DNA of 64,000 nt from contig CAXBDA010000003.1 of NCBI GenBank assembly GCA_963974595.1, forward strand, positions 1 through 64,000, written 5' to 3'. A model generated the notes under the pieces. That model was not told the origin of the DNA. It saw nothing but the letters and a program-made list of their open reading frames with translations, and searched no databases. Positions 45,123 to 54,206 of the stretch are shown here, piece by piece; positions within the stretch are counted from its first letter, which is position 1, and each line of letters begins with the position of its first letter. The position numbers were made by a program, and so were the translations under genes. Source of the DNA: PZPK01 sp963974595 (GTDB lineage Bacteria > Pseudomonadota > Gammaproteobacteria > Pseudomonadales > Oleiphilaceae).

Positions 45123-45847
45123 TGGTGTCTGACCCAACTGAACTAAATGAAGTAGAAGCCGTGAAGCCAGAAAGTTTAGTCCATTCGATGTTCCGCTCGG
45201 CTTGGGGCTTAAGTTTATTTGCTATTATTACCGCAGGGCTTATTGCTCTGACCCAGGTCGTGACCAAAGACCGAATTGCCGATCAAATCAAACAAGCTCG
45301 TTCTAAGGCGTTGTTGGAAATTGTTCCAGTCGGTCAATTTGATAATGACTTGCTTGATCATGCTTTTTGGCTTGAAGCAGAAGAAAGGCTAGGTTTAAAG
45401 GAAGCGAGTGAGGCATTTGTTGCCTTAAAAGACGGACGGCCTCGTTATTTTATTTTGCCTTTAATTGCTCCCGATGGTTATACCGGCCCCATTCGTTTAA
45501 TTATGAGTGTCGATCTTGCTGGAACAGTAATAGGGTTACGAGTCATTGAGCATAAAGAAACCCCAGGATTAGGCGATAAAATAGATATAAAAAAATCTGA
45601 CTGGATTCGTCTTTTTGAGGGGCGTTCTCTAGAAAATACCGAAGAAACAGCATGGGCTGTGAAAAAAGACGGCGGTGACTTTGATCAAATGACCGGCGCA
45701 ACGATCACCCCGCGCGCTATTGTGAATACTGTTTATAAAGGGCTGCAATATTTCCAGGCTCATCAGGGTGAACTATTACATGCTGCGGCTGTGAATTCGT
45801 CAACACCCAAGGCTCAACAGGCTATTCAAGAAGGGCACCAGCCATGA
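45122..45847 (+). CDS. rnfG: Electron transport complex subunit RnfG
   Basis: A 241-residue subunit with one N-terminal transmembrane helix (about residues 30-50) and a periplasmic FMN-binding domain. HKETPGLGDKI and the flavinylation motif MTGATITPRAIV are present, the FMN threonine being Thr194. The GAT-type motif is the substrate of the flavin transferase ApbE, which is not in this window. It overlaps rnfE by 4 bp. Confidence 0.96.
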   Translation: MVSDPTELNEVEAVKPESLVHSMFRSAWGLSLFAIITAGLIALTQVVTKDRIADQIKQARSKALLEIVPVGQFDNDLLDHAFWLEAEERLGLKEASEAFVALKDGRPRYFILPLIAPDGYTGPIRLIMSVDLAGTVIGLRVIEHKETPGLGDKIDIKKSDWIRLFEGRSLENTEETAWAVKKDGGDFDQMTGATITPRAIVNTVYKGLQYFQAHQGELLHAAAVNSSTPKAQQAIQEGHQP

Positions 45848-46575
45848 ACGATAACTCGTCTAGTTTTGATCGTGCTGAACTGAATACTTTAGTCAAAAAC
45901 GGTCTGTGGAAAAACAACCCAGCCTTAGTTCAACTTTTAGGCTTATGTCCTTTATTGGCAGTGACGGGTACGGTAGTTAACGCGCTAGGCTTAGGTTTGG
46001 CCACCATGATGGTATTGCTTTGTTCAAATGCTGCGGTGTCTTTGATTCGTAACTTCGTACCAGAGGCCGTCCGTCTTCCTGCTTTTGTGATGATCATTGC
46101 TTCTTTGGTGACTTGCGCTGAGTTACTCATGCAGGCCTTTACTTACGAGCTTTATGAAATTCTAGGGATCTTTATTCCCCTTATCGTAACGAACTGTGCC
46201 ATTTTAGGTCGAGCAGATGCCTATGCGTGTAAACACTCCGTCTTGCCAGCAGCGCTTGATGGCTTGATGATGGGAATAGGCTTTACTGCGGTACTGTTAT
46301 TGTTAGGTGCTATGCGTGAAATGATTGGTCAAGGGACTTTATTTTCAGGCATGAATCTTATATTTGGTGATATGGCATTGTCTTGGAAGATTGTTTTGAT
46401 TGATGACTATTCAAATTTTCTGTTCGCTATCTTACCGCCAGGTGCTTTTGTTGGCATGGGCTTGATTATAGCGGTGAAGAATATTATTGATCAGCGTATC
46501 GAAAAGACAACTGCCAAAAAAGTGGTAAAGAAGGTGGCGGGAAGTAAGCGGGTTCGCGTGACGGGGACTGTGTAA
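45844..46575 (+). CDS. rnfE: Electron transport complex subunit RnfE
   Basis: A 243-residue membrane subunit homologous to RnfA. It has six hydrophobic segments and the matching cysteine motifs NPALVQLLGLCPLLAVT and PLIVTNCAILGRADA. The C-terminal tail is strongly basic (KKVVKKVAGSKRVRV). It closes the rnf operon. The nth gene that often follows is absent; a convergent small ORF is found instead. Confidence 0.95.
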   Translation: MNDNSSSFDRAELNTLVKNGLWKNNPALVQLLGLCPLLAVTGTVVNALGLGLATMMVLLCSNAAVSLIRNFVPEAVRLPAFVMIIASLVTCAELLMQAFTYELYEILGIFIPLIVTNCAILGRADAYACKHSVLPAALDGLMMGIGFTAVLLLLGAMREMIGQGTLFSGMNLIFGDMALSWKIVLIDDYSNFLFAILPPGAFVGMGLIIAVKNIIDQRIEKTTAKKVVKKVAGSKRVRVTGTV

Positions 46576-46594
46576 TAAGTTGCCCCGACATACG

Positions 46595-46618
46595 ATTAAA
46601 TAAGTTTTCTTATTTAAT
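46595..46618. terminator. AT-rich bidirectional hairpin after rnfE
   Basis: ATTAAATAAG (46595-46604) and CTTATTTAAT (46609-46618) are perfect inverted repeats with a TTTT loop. The hairpin touches the stop codon of the convergent small gene. It could serve both transcripts. Confidence 0.5.
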
Positions 46619-46809
46619 TACTTGGGTTTGTTGCTCAAATTGATATGTCTTGGGCCGGGCATATTAACCTGTCCAGTTACACCAGTCTTTATTTGTTCAA
46701 TAGCGCCACCAGCAGCCAAAAATTCTTTAACTTGCTCGTCGATAGAATTAGATGTTTCTGTTGCAGCGGGCTGTTTTTTCTTTGCTGCTGCTCTTGTTTT
46801 AGTTGCCAT
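46618..46809 (-). CDS. Small lysine/alanine-rich conserved-type protein
   Basis: A 63-residue protein that I do not recognise by name. The N-terminus is a flexible Lys/Ala stretch (MATKTRAAAKKKQPAAT). The C-terminal half has EFLAAGGAIEQIKTG, a short helix-plus-glycine-turn pattern that I have seen in small hypothetical proteins of marine Gammaproteobacteria. A GGGTA-type ribosome site precedes the ATG. It is convergent with rnfE and divergent from htpX. Nucleic-acid binding is possible from charge alone, but this is a guess. Confidence 0.6.
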   Translation of the reverse strand: MATKTRAAAKKKQPAATETSNSIDEQVKEFLAAGGAIEQIKTGVTGQVNMPGPRHINLSNKPK

Positions 46810-46999
46810 GAATACCCTATTACCCTCTTATAATTAACTTAGTTAGCCATTATACACTATTTCTTCCACTTAATCCGATTAACATTCGTGAATGCTGATT
46901 TACTCGAGATTAATCTTCGTACATGAATTGAAAATAGCTATTGAAGTTTTACCCTTTAGCCTTATATTTCACACTAAATCCACACATGAGATTACGACA

Positions 47000-47887
47000 A
47001 TGATGCGTATAATTTTATTCTTGGCAACAAACTTGGCCGTGGTTCTGGTCGCTAGTATTACCCTCAGTTTGTTAGGTGTCGGCAGTTATATGACTGGGCA
47101 AGGTCTGGATTATACTAACTTGCTTATTTTTAGTTTCATTTTTGGTATGGCAGGTTCGTTTGTTTCCTTATTACTGTCGAAATTTATGGCAAAGCGGAGT
47201 ATGGGGGTTCAGATTATTGAACAGCCACAAAATGCCGAGCAGCAATGGCTTTACTCGACGGTCAAAGAATTATCCAATAAAGCCAATATTGGTATGCCTG
47301 AAGTTGGTGTGTTCAATAGTGCGCAGGCCAATGCTTTTGCAACAGGCTGGAATAAAAATAATGCCCTAGTTGCTGTGAGTACGGGGTTGCTTAATAAAAT
47401 GAATCGTGAAGAAGTTAAAGCTGTTTTAGGTCATGAAATCGGTCATGTCGCGAATGGTGATATGATCACCTTGACGCTTATTCAAGGTGTAGTAAACGCC
47501 TTCGTGATGTTCTTTTCACGAATTATTGGCAGCTTTATCGATCGTGTGATCTTAAAAAATGAAAGTGGCTATGGTATGGGATTTTTCATTGCCTCCTTTG
47601 TTGCTGAAATTATATTGGGTATTTTGGCAAGCACCATTGTTTACTGGTTCAGCCGAAGACGAGAATATCGAGCAGATATTGCGGGAGCTGAACTAGTGAA
47701 CCCCGCTGCGATGGTCAGTGCTTTGGCGCGTTTGAAAGCAGAATACGAACAGCCAAGTGATATGCCAACAGAAATGGTTGCATTTGGTATTAGTGGCGAA
47801 TTGAAAAACTCACTAGGGGGATTGTTTATGAGTCACCCGCCCTTAGATATGCGTATAGCTGCTTTAAGACAGCGGTATAATGCCTAA
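47000..47887 (+). CDS. htpX: Membrane zinc protease HtpX
   Basis: HtpX degrades misfolded membrane proteins together with FtsH. The 295 residues from the ATG at 47000 (MMRIILFLATNLAVV) match E. coli HtpX closely. Two N-terminal membrane helices come first, then the zinc motif HEIGH (His145, Glu146, His149) and NGDMITLTLIQGVVN. Two more hydrophobic helices follow, and the third ligand region is RRREYRADIAGAEL. The upstream in-frame ATG at 46892 would add 36 unrelated residues. A strong intrinsic terminator follows. Confidence 0.96.
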   Translation: MMRIILFLATNLAVVLVASITLSLLGVGSYMTGQGLDYTNLLIFSFIFGMAGSFVSLLLSKFMAKRSMGVQIIEQPQNAEQQWLYSTVKELSNKANIGMPEVGVFNSAQANAFATGWNKNNALVAVSTGLLNKMNREEVKAVLGHEIGHVANGDMITLTLIQGVVNAFVMFFSRIIGSFIDRVILKNESGYGMGFFIASFVAEIILGILASTIVYWFSRRREYRADIAGAELVNPAAMVSALARLKAEYEQPSDMPTEMVAFGISGELKNSLGGLFMSHPPLDMRIAALRQRYNA

Positions 47888-47910
47888 GAATTCTGCTGTA
47901 CTTGATATTT

Positions 47911-47939
47911 AAGCCAGGCTTTATGAGTTTGGCTTTTTT
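47911..47939 (+). terminator. Intrinsic terminator after htpX
   Basis: AAGCCA (47911-47916) pairs with TGGCTT (47930-47935), followed by a run of T. It lies 24 bp after the htpX stop codon. Confidence 0.75.
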
Positions 47940-47996
47940 GTTATGGGTACTCAATGAGCTAAGCTTATTAGGACGTTTAATAATAAAGGCTTCTTT

Positions 47997-48779
47997 ATGC
48001 TGAATCATTTCCCGCTTTTCGATAGCCATTTTCATATTATTGATCCGCGTTTCCCCTTGGTAGCTAATAATGGCTTTCTTCCCGAGGCTTTCACTGTTGA
48101 ACATTATCTAAAGCGGATGAATGATTATGATTTAGCCGGTGGTGTGATTGTTTCCGGTTCTTTTCAGGCTTTTGATCAGAGCTACTTGCTGGCTGCACTT
48201 AAACTACTTGGAAATCGCTTTGTGGGCGTAACGCAAGTACCAGTTTCGATTTCAGATGAAGAGCTGAACGAACTTAATAAGGCTGGCGTTAGAGCTGTTC
48301 GTTTTAACCTTAAACGAGGAGGGTCAGAAGATCTTAAGTATTTGGAATATATGGCAAAGCGCGTTTTTTCTTTATTTGGCTGGCACGTAGAATTGTATGT
48401 TGATTCCGCTAATTTAACCGAGCTTAAACCAACCATAGCTGATTTGCCTCTCGTGAGTATTGATCATTTAGGCTTGAGTCGCGCAGGATTACCAGATATT
48501 CGATATTTGTTAGAACGAAATATCAAACTAAAAGCCTGTGGTTTTGGTCGAGTAGATTTTGATGTGCTGCAAGTGTTGCCAGAGCTATATTCGATAAATC
48601 CCTCTTCACTCATGTTTGGTTCAGATCTACCTTCTACAAGGGCACCTAAAGCCTATCAAGATTCAGACTTTTTATTAGTTCAGAATGCGCTTAATGATGA
48701 GCAGGCTTGCGCGGCTGTATTCAGTAAAAATGCACAGAGTTTGTATTTAAAAAATAAAATTGCCCCTGTTTTGTATTAA
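47997..48779 (+). CDS. Amidohydrolase-2 family metal-dependent hydrolase
   Basis: A 260-residue TIM-barrel protein. The N-terminal DSHFHIID gives the HxH metal motif. RFNLKRGG lies mid-protein and MFGSDLPSTRAP provides the C-terminal catalytic Asp. This is the PF04909 (amidohydrolase 2, dicarboxylate lactonase or decarboxylase-like) pattern. The substrate cannot be told. It is monocistronic between htpX and the thioesterase gene. Confidence 0.82.
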   Translation: MLNHFPLFDSHFHIIDPRFPLVANNGFLPEAFTVEHYLKRMNDYDLAGGVIVSGSFQAFDQSYLLAALKLLGNRFVGVTQVPVSISDEELNELNKAGVRAVRFNLKRGGSEDLKYLEYMAKRVFSLFGWHVELYVDSANLTELKPTIADLPLVSIDHLGLSRAGLPDIRYLLERNIKLKACGFGRVDFDVLQVLPELYSINPSSLMFGSDLPSTRAPKAYQDSDFLLVQNALNDEQACAAVFSKNAQSLYLKNKIAPVLY

Positions 48780-48921
48780 AAAAGAAAAATATTCGATTAT
48801 CTAGTTTCGTTTCTAGTCAGTTTCAAGTTCTTGTCTATACTGAAAGTATAAAGAAAGCATGTTTTATTATGCATTTTTGAATATTTTATATTGATAGTCA
48901 GGTTTATAGGAACACGGTTAA

Positions 48922-49320
48922 ATGAAGTCGATGGATTCAGGGCTAGGCCCAAGTGGCAAACTTACTCTTCAAATTATTGCTATGCCAAAAGATACTAACC
49001 CGTATGGGGATATTTTTGCAGGTTGGTTAATGAGCCAAATGGACATCGCTGCCGCCACTGCTGCTGGCCAGATATCCAAGGGTAGAGCAGCAACGGTGGC
49101 AATTGATCGTGTTGAGTTCTTGTCACCCGTTTCTGTAGGTGATCAGGTGAGTTGTTATGCCGAATTACTCGATACAGGCCGCAGCTCAATGAAAATCAGG
49201 GTTGAAGTATTTGTAACCGATTCGCGAGCAAATCAGACCCAAAAAGTAACAGAAGGTGTGTTCATCTATGTTGCCATTAACGACATGGGGGGTATTCGTC
49301 AGTTACCCAGTTTGGACTAA
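48922..49320 (+). CDS. Acyl-CoA thioesterase, YciA-like hotdog protein
   Basis: A 132-residue single hotdog-fold protein. PKDTNPYGDIFAGWLMSQMDIAAA gives the catalytic Asp helix typical of YciA and BACH-type acyl-CoA thioesterases. VDRVEFLSPVSVGDQVSCYAEL is the next conserved strand pair. It probably cleaves short- to medium-chain acyl-CoA. It ends 9 bp from the convergent helicase gene. Confidence 0.9.
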   Translation: MKSMDSGLGPSGKLTLQIIAMPKDTNPYGDIFAGWLMSQMDIAAATAAGQISKGRAATVAIDRVEFLSPVSVGDQVSCYAELLDTGRSSMKIRVEVFVTDSRANQTQKVTEGVFIYVAINDMGGIRQLPSLD

Positions 49321-49329
49321 GCGTATTAT

Positions 49330-51597
49330 CTAGAATAATGTAAAAAAGCGGCCAGCAAATTCTTTGCTAAAGGTGCGCCTGTCATTTTGCTCGAACTCAA
49401 CGGTAAAGGCTGTTGGCTTTTCTTCAATCACTCTCCCCACGCCTAATGAACAATGTTCAACCAGTTTATCTTTCCATTTAATATGGGATAGGTCTTGGTC
49501 TTGGGTATTCTCATTTTTAGTTGTGGCTATATCTTTGGCCTCAGACTCTTCAATTGTACACTGAATCATCTCGGCATATTTTCGTAAAATTTGAGTCGAA
49601 CCGCGTTTATGCTTCAGGTGGAAAGTATTGCCCGGTTTGGTATATAGATGTTCTGCAAAACTCGCGCATTGCTCAAAATTTAGCTCCTTCTCGAAACGCG
49701 ATACTCTGCTTGCCTGAGCAGGTTTATCAGTCGGGACAAATAAGTGAAGGCTTAGTTTTGCCCGTGTCATCGCAACGTAGAGTAAACGGCGCTCACTTTC
49801 AATTTCAGACAATGTGAGTTTTTCTGGATTTAGAGTGTGAGGAAAGGTTTTCTTATTCAGACCAGGTACAATAATGTGTTGCCATTCGAGGCCTTTTGCG
49901 CGGTGAATGGAGCTTATTTTGACCGAATCAGGGTGCTTATAGTCGGCTTTTTGAGCTAGAGTATCCAACAGTATTAAAGCGTCGGTTGGCTGTTTACCTT
50001 GCCTGGAAACAAAATTCATAATACTGGAGATCGAGCGTACTCTTTCTTCTGCTTGTTCATGATTGAAACTCAACGAACGTATGCCCTCGTATAATTCAGT
50101 TTCATCAGCATAATATCTAAGAATGTCGGAACAGCTTGCTTGTTTACTTTCGATCTTGGCGAAGACTCTAGCCAGTTTTTCCAACTTACGCTGTTGAAAT
50201 TGTTTTATATCAGAAGGGATATTTTGTAGAAGCTGTTCACCGAAATGTTCATGACTATATGAAAGTATTTGGCAAAGTTGCTTTAGTTGATATTCAGGTA
50301 AGCCGATATGTGGAAATTGGCAGATTTGTTCGAACTTTTCTTGTCTGGATTTAGCGTCAAATGTCGTAAATAAACCCGCTGACAGTTCAAGTAAAGCACG
50401 AATGGCCTGGATTTCACTGGAATGAAATACCCCTGAATGGCCATCGATATGATAAGGGGTTTCAGCCTCAAGTAGTGCTAATTCGATACTGACAGCCTGG
50501 CTCCACACTCTTACCAGAATGGTTGTGTTTTTTAAGGATTGTGGGTCTGAATTAAGTAAGTGTTCGCTGATTCCAGATGAATCTTCCGGGCCCCTATGCA
50601 GGAAAACCCTTGTATTCGGATTGGAGTGATGTGACTTGCATAAAATGGGGAGCCTACTGTTATTTTTAGAAATGAGGTGATTCGCAAGTAAAGATACCGC
50701 ATGGCCATAGCGGAAAGAGTAACTAAGGCTAAGCAAACTGGCGTCAGAAAACTCTTCTGAGAAACCTTTAATAATATAATCAGGTTTGGCGCCTCTAAAT
50801 TCATAAATAGTTTGGTCTGGGTCGCCAACAACGCTAATTTTAGCCCTGTCTCCGGCAATATATTTCAGTAAAGCATGTTGAATATCGTTGGTATCCTGGT
50901 ATTCATCAACCAAGAGAATATCCATTTTATTAGCGATTAGGTTTTTCAGTCGCGGAAATTTTTCGATTGCCAGGACCGTATCGTAGAGCATGTCACTATA
51001 ACTAATACGGGATTCTTGTTTACGCCAACTTTCAAAGCGATCAAAAAGTTCAACTAAGTAGTTAAATTTTGGTTCCAGGTCTAATGCTTCAAAAACAAGT
51101 TGTGGTGTCTGTAAGCCGTTTTTGACGGTTTCAATAAAGTTGCGTGATATGTCTATATGGTCTTTTTTATAGCGCTTCAGGTCTTGAAGTTGATCGCCCG
51201 ATAAAAGTTGGTTTAATAAACGCCATAACTGGAAGTCCTGTTCTTTCTCAGAAAGAATCTGAGCGTTAAAAGGGGGTAAGCAGCCTTCTTGAATAAAGCG
51301 TTTATATAAGCGATAGCCCATGGCATGGAAGGTTCTCACTTCCGGAATATCTGTGTAGTGAAATCGGCTGTCAGAACGATGAAGCACCTGAGATAGTTTC
51401 TTTTGAAAATCTTCTCGTGCCGAACGATTAAACATTAAAATGAGGATTCTTTTTCCGGAGATTCCTTGGTCTAGAAGATAACGAATACGATGTGCGAGTG
51501 TTGTCGTCTTACCGCTACCGGCAACCGCAGAAATGACATAGTGTCCTATTGGAGCACTGACAATGGCGTCTTGTTCATCTGTTAACGTGAATCGCAT
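49330..51597 (-). CDS. UvrD/Rep-family superfamily I DNA helicase
   Basis: A 755-residue SF1A helicase distinct from UvrD, whose own 3' end lies at the far edge of this window. Motif I is AVAGSGKTTTLAHRI, motif II LLVDEYQDTND and motif III VVGDPDQTIYEFRG. The later motifs are SSIHRAKGLEWQHIIV and RRLLYVAMTRAK. The C-terminal 30 residues (VGRVIEEKPTAFTVEF) resemble the small Tudor-like tail of UvrD/PcrA. Its exact role in repair or replication restart is not clear. It is divergent from the ankyrin gene. Confidence 0.9.
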   Translation of the reverse strand: MRFTLTDEQDAIVSAPIGHYVISAVAGSGKTTTLAHRIRYLLDQGISGKRILILMFNRSAREDFQKKLSQVLHRSDSRFHYTDIPEVRTFHAMGYRLYKRFIQEGCLPPFNAQILSEKEQDFQLWRLLNQLLSGDQLQDLKRYKKDHIDISRNFIETVKNGLQTPQLVFEALDLEPKFNYLVELFDRFESWRKQESRISYSDMLYDTVLAIEKFPRLKNLIANKMDILLVDEYQDTNDIQHALLKYIAGDRAKISVVGDPDQTIYEFRGAKPDYIIKGFSEEFSDASLLSLSYSFRYGHAVSLLANHLISKNNSRLPILCKSHHSNPNTRVFLHRGPEDSSGISEHLLNSDPQSLKNTTILVRVWSQAVSIELALLEAETPYHIDGHSGVFHSSEIQAIRALLELSAGLFTTFDAKSRQEKFEQICQFPHIGLPEYQLKQLCQILSYSHEHFGEQLLQNIPSDIKQFQQRKLEKLARVFAKIESKQASCSDILRYYADETELYEGIRSLSFNHEQAEERVRSISSIMNFVSRQGKQPTDALILLDTLAQKADYKHPDSVKISSIHRAKGLEWQHIIVPGLNKKTFPHTLNPEKLTLSEIESERRLLYVAMTRAKLSLHLFVPTDKPAQASRVSRFEKELNFEQCASFAEHLYTKPGNTFHLKHKRGSTQILRKYAEMIQCTIEESEAKDIATTKNENTQDQDLSHIKWKDKLVEHCSLGVGRVIEEKPTAFTVEFEQNDRRTFSKEFAGRFFTLF

Positions 51598-51688
51598 GTG
51601 GAAATAAATATTTTAAGAGTAAGGGATGTGGATTTAGTGGTTTATTGTTGAGCAATCAAGTGTGTCCCTTTACTGAGGGCTGCATTTA

Positions 51689-52531
51689 ATGAACAATGGC
51701 ATACTTATCGCTCTTATCCGAAATCAAGACACTGTGATGGCTATTATGCAGAAGAACAAGATGAATTACCCGCGCTTCATTGAATTATCAGTCGAGCGCC
51801 TTTTGAGTGTCATCAGAAATAGCCAGCTTTCCTTATTTCCTTCATTTAAAGGCATTTATCTCGCTGGAATTATGCTTTTCTTAGCAGGATGCGCCCATCA
51901 TAGTGATCAGCGTATAGATTTAAAGAACCTCGATAAATCCAGCGAGAAGGTGGTCGAAAAGACCGCGTTAATGCTCGCAGCCGAGTCTGGTGATAGTAGC
52001 GCGATAAAAGCGGCCTTGGAGCAAGGTGACAAAATTAATGCTGCTACGTCTGAAGATACCGCTTTTTCTTTGGCACTAAAAAATAAGCATGAAGCCATTA
52101 GCCGAATACTGCTTTCAGCGGGAAGTGATTGGCAAACAGGCTTTTCAAGCAAACAAACCAGCGCATTAATTGTTGCTGCTGATCAAGGCTTCGATGATAT
52201 TGTTAAAATGCTCATTTTGAGAGGCGCACCTTTAGAGCAGGCCGATAAAAATGGCTATACCGCGCTTGCTATCTGCGCAAAAAATGGCCATTTGACCACC
52301 TTGAAAATATTGATCAATGCGGGCGCCAATGTAAATGTGAATCCTGAGGGGCGTTCTGTGCTAATGCATGTCGTAGAAAAAAACAATATGTTGTTATCTC
52401 AGTTATTGATTGGGGCGGGTGCAGACCTTAATTTCAGTGACAGCAAGGGTGATACTGCCTTGAAGCTTGCAAGGCGTAATGGGTTTTATGATTTAGATCT
52501 AATGTTAGTTCAAGCCGGCGCACGGCCTTAA
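51689..52531 (+). CDS. Ankyrin-repeat lipoprotein
   Basis: A 280-residue protein. A hydrophobic segment ends in LFLAGC with the lipobox Cys at residue 68, unusually far from the ATG at 51689. A later start (for example a TTG near 51803) would give a normal lipoprotein signal. The mature part is five to six ankyrin repeats, such as TALMLAAESGDSSAIKAAL and YTALAICAKNGHLTTLKILI. It is followed after 10 bp by the DUF2914 gene and heads a probable four-gene run. Protein-protein interaction at the envelope is inferred. Confidence 0.82.
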   Translation: MNNGILIALIRNQDTVMAIMQKNKMNYPRFIELSVERLLSVIRNSQLSLFPSFKGIYLAGIMLFLAGCAHHSDQRIDLKNLDKSSEKVVEKTALMLAAESGDSSAIKAALEQGDKINAATSEDTAFSLALKNKHEAISRILLSAGSDWQTGFSSKQTSALIVAADQGFDDIVKMLILRGAPLEQADKNGYTALAICAKNGHLTTLKILINAGANVNVNPEGRSVLMHVVEKNNMLLSQLLIGAGADLNFSDSKGDTALKLARRNGFYDLDLMLVQAGARP

Positions 52532-52541
52532 GAGAAAAAGT

Positions 52542-53375
52542 ATGTCGCAAAAGAAAAAGTTAGTGTTAGGGCCTCTGCCAGAGCAGGCAGATGATTACAG
52601 TCAATATGAAGAAACAGTGACACATTGGGATCGTATTATTGCGGTTTTACTGGTTATTGCTCTAGTATTTGGTTTGGTTATTTATGCCTTGACTGGCGAT
52701 GATAATGAGCACGGTCAGGTAGAGAATATTCAGCCTGAACCCAAGCTGAGCATACCGGCAGCAGATCAGATCGTTGGGAAAGCTGAAGAGTCCAATATCG
52801 ATCTAAATAAGAACGATATAGATAAGAATGAGACAATTGAAACGGGTGCTGACATTCCGGTATCCGACTCACCCGCTACACCAAAATTAGAAATTCAAGG
52901 TGAGCTTTCAAGCGCTGTTCCAGCAAATACTGTTCCTTCAGAGACGCTTGAAGAAGATACGGTTCTTTTGCCTAAGAATAAACAACAAACAAGCGAGAAA
53001 GCCTTAAGCAGGCCGAAACTGGCAGTGGTTAGTATTGTCAATAATGCTATTTCTCGTGCGGTATTAACGCAGGAGATTAAGGATAAAGAACCAGGATCAA
53101 CACTTCCTTATGAGTTAATTCTGCCTGAGGCAGGTATTGTGAAAGTAATCTTGTTTACAGAGATGGAAGGCCTTCGTGGTAAAAAGCTCTATCATGAGTG
53201 GTATCGTAATGGTATTCGACAAGCCAGAGTCAAAATACCTGTAAATGTGAATAAGCAGCGCTCCTATTCAAGCAAGTATATTAATGCTCAGATGCTTGGC
53301 GATTGGCAGGTTAAAGTGCTTGACGAAATGTCTGAGTCTTATGTCTTGGCAGATTTTAGTGTTGTTAACCCTTAA
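52542..53375 (+). CDS. DUF2914-domain membrane protein
   Basis: A 277-residue protein with one transmembrane helix (about residues 30-50, RIIAVLLVIALVFGLVIYAL) and a long acidic linker. The C-terminal DUF2914 domain (about 165-277) contains LYHEWYRNGIRQARVKI and GDWQVKVLD. DUF2914 is a presumed periplasmic beta domain of unknown function. Its stop codon overlaps the start codon of the next gene (TAATG), so expression is coupled. Confidence 0.85.
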   Translation: MSQKKKLVLGPLPEQADDYSQYEETVTHWDRIIAVLLVIALVFGLVIYALTGDDNEHGQVENIQPEPKLSIPAADQIVGKAEESNIDLNKNDIDKNETIETGADIPVSDSPATPKLEIQGELSSAVPANTVPSETLEEDTVLLPKNKQQTSEKALSRPKLAVVSIVNNAISRAVLTQEIKDKEPGSTLPYELILPEAGIVKVILFTEMEGLRGKKLYHEWYRNGIRQARVKIPVNVNKQRSYSSKYINAQMLGDWQVKVLDEMSESYVLADFSVVNP

Positions 53376-54166
53376 TGCTTGAATGGTCATTTGTACTTAA
53401 AAAAATGCTGACGGCGTTCTGCATGCCTTTGCCGTTATTTTATGTTTTATTGGGTTTTGCCGTTCTTCTGTTTTGGCGGAGGAAGCTATTCCTGGCAAAG
53501 ACCTTCAGTGTGATCAGTATGTTATTTTTATACCTCATTTCTATTGAAGTCACAGGAGACTTTTTTGGAAATAAGCTTGAAAGCCAATACCCAGGCTATC
53601 AAAAAAACGTTCAGATAAAAAATCAGGAAATTGATTATGTCCTAGTCTTGGGAAGTAGTCATTTTAGTGATTCGGCACATCCCATTAGCAGCTTGTTATC
53701 TCCAGTAGGTTTGACTCGTTTGGTTGAGGGCGTGCGCATTTATCGTTTGAATCCAGGCTCAAAACTTTTATTGTCGGGTTATCGGTTTGATGATGAAATA
53801 TCCCATGCACAAGCGCTTAAGAAAGTAGCGCTACATTTTGCTGTACCTGCTAAAGACATTGTTCTGGCAGAACAGGTTAAAGATACTCAGGAAGAAGCAA
53901 GCCATTGGATGGCGTTTGCAGAAGGGAAGTCTTTAGTCTTGGTAACATCAGCGAGTCATATGCCGCGTTCCATGTTTTTATTTGAACATGCACAAAAAAA
54001 TAATACACTTTCAACTAAGTTATATCCTGCTCCCACGGGCTATATTAGCCATCAGGTATCACGGCTTTCGTGGCGAAGCTGGTTTCCTTCGGGTCATAAT
54101 ATGTATCGTGTAGAGCGAGTATGGCATGAGTATTTAGGCTTGTTGTGGGCACGTCTTGTGGCTTAA
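53375..54166 (+). CDS. YdcF/DUF218 envelope protein, ElyC-like
   Basis: A 263-residue protein with two N-terminal transmembrane helices (about residues 12-32 and 40-60) and a periplasmic DUF218 domain. The domain shows DYVLVLGSSHF, the LTRLVEGVRIYR helix, LLLSGYRFDDEISHA and VLVTSASHMPRSMFLF. The two-helix layout matches ElyC of E. coli, which supports peptidoglycan synthesis and lipid-carrier metabolism. Assignment to ElyC rather than SanA is likely but not certain. Confidence 0.83.
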   Translation: MLEWSFVLKKMLTAFCMPLPLFYVLLGFAVLLFWRRKLFLAKTFSVISMLFLYLISIEVTGDFFGNKLESQYPGYQKNVQIKNQEIDYVLVLGSSHFSDSAHPISSLLSPVGLTRLVEGVRIYRLNPGSKLLLSGYRFDDEISHAQALKKVALHFAVPAKDIVLAEQVKDTQEEASHWMAFAEGKSLVLVTSASHMPRSMFLFEHAQKNNTLSTKLYPAPTGYISHQVSRLSWRSWFPSGHNMYRVERVWHEYLGLLWARLVA

Positions 54167-54206
54167 AACGATTAAGATAATCTTGTGATCAAGTGGAGGT
54201 AACATT

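Noticed and set aside
46892..46999. 36-residue N-terminal extension of htpX
   Set aside because: HtpX proteins start at the MMRI-type sequence, and the extension has no family match.
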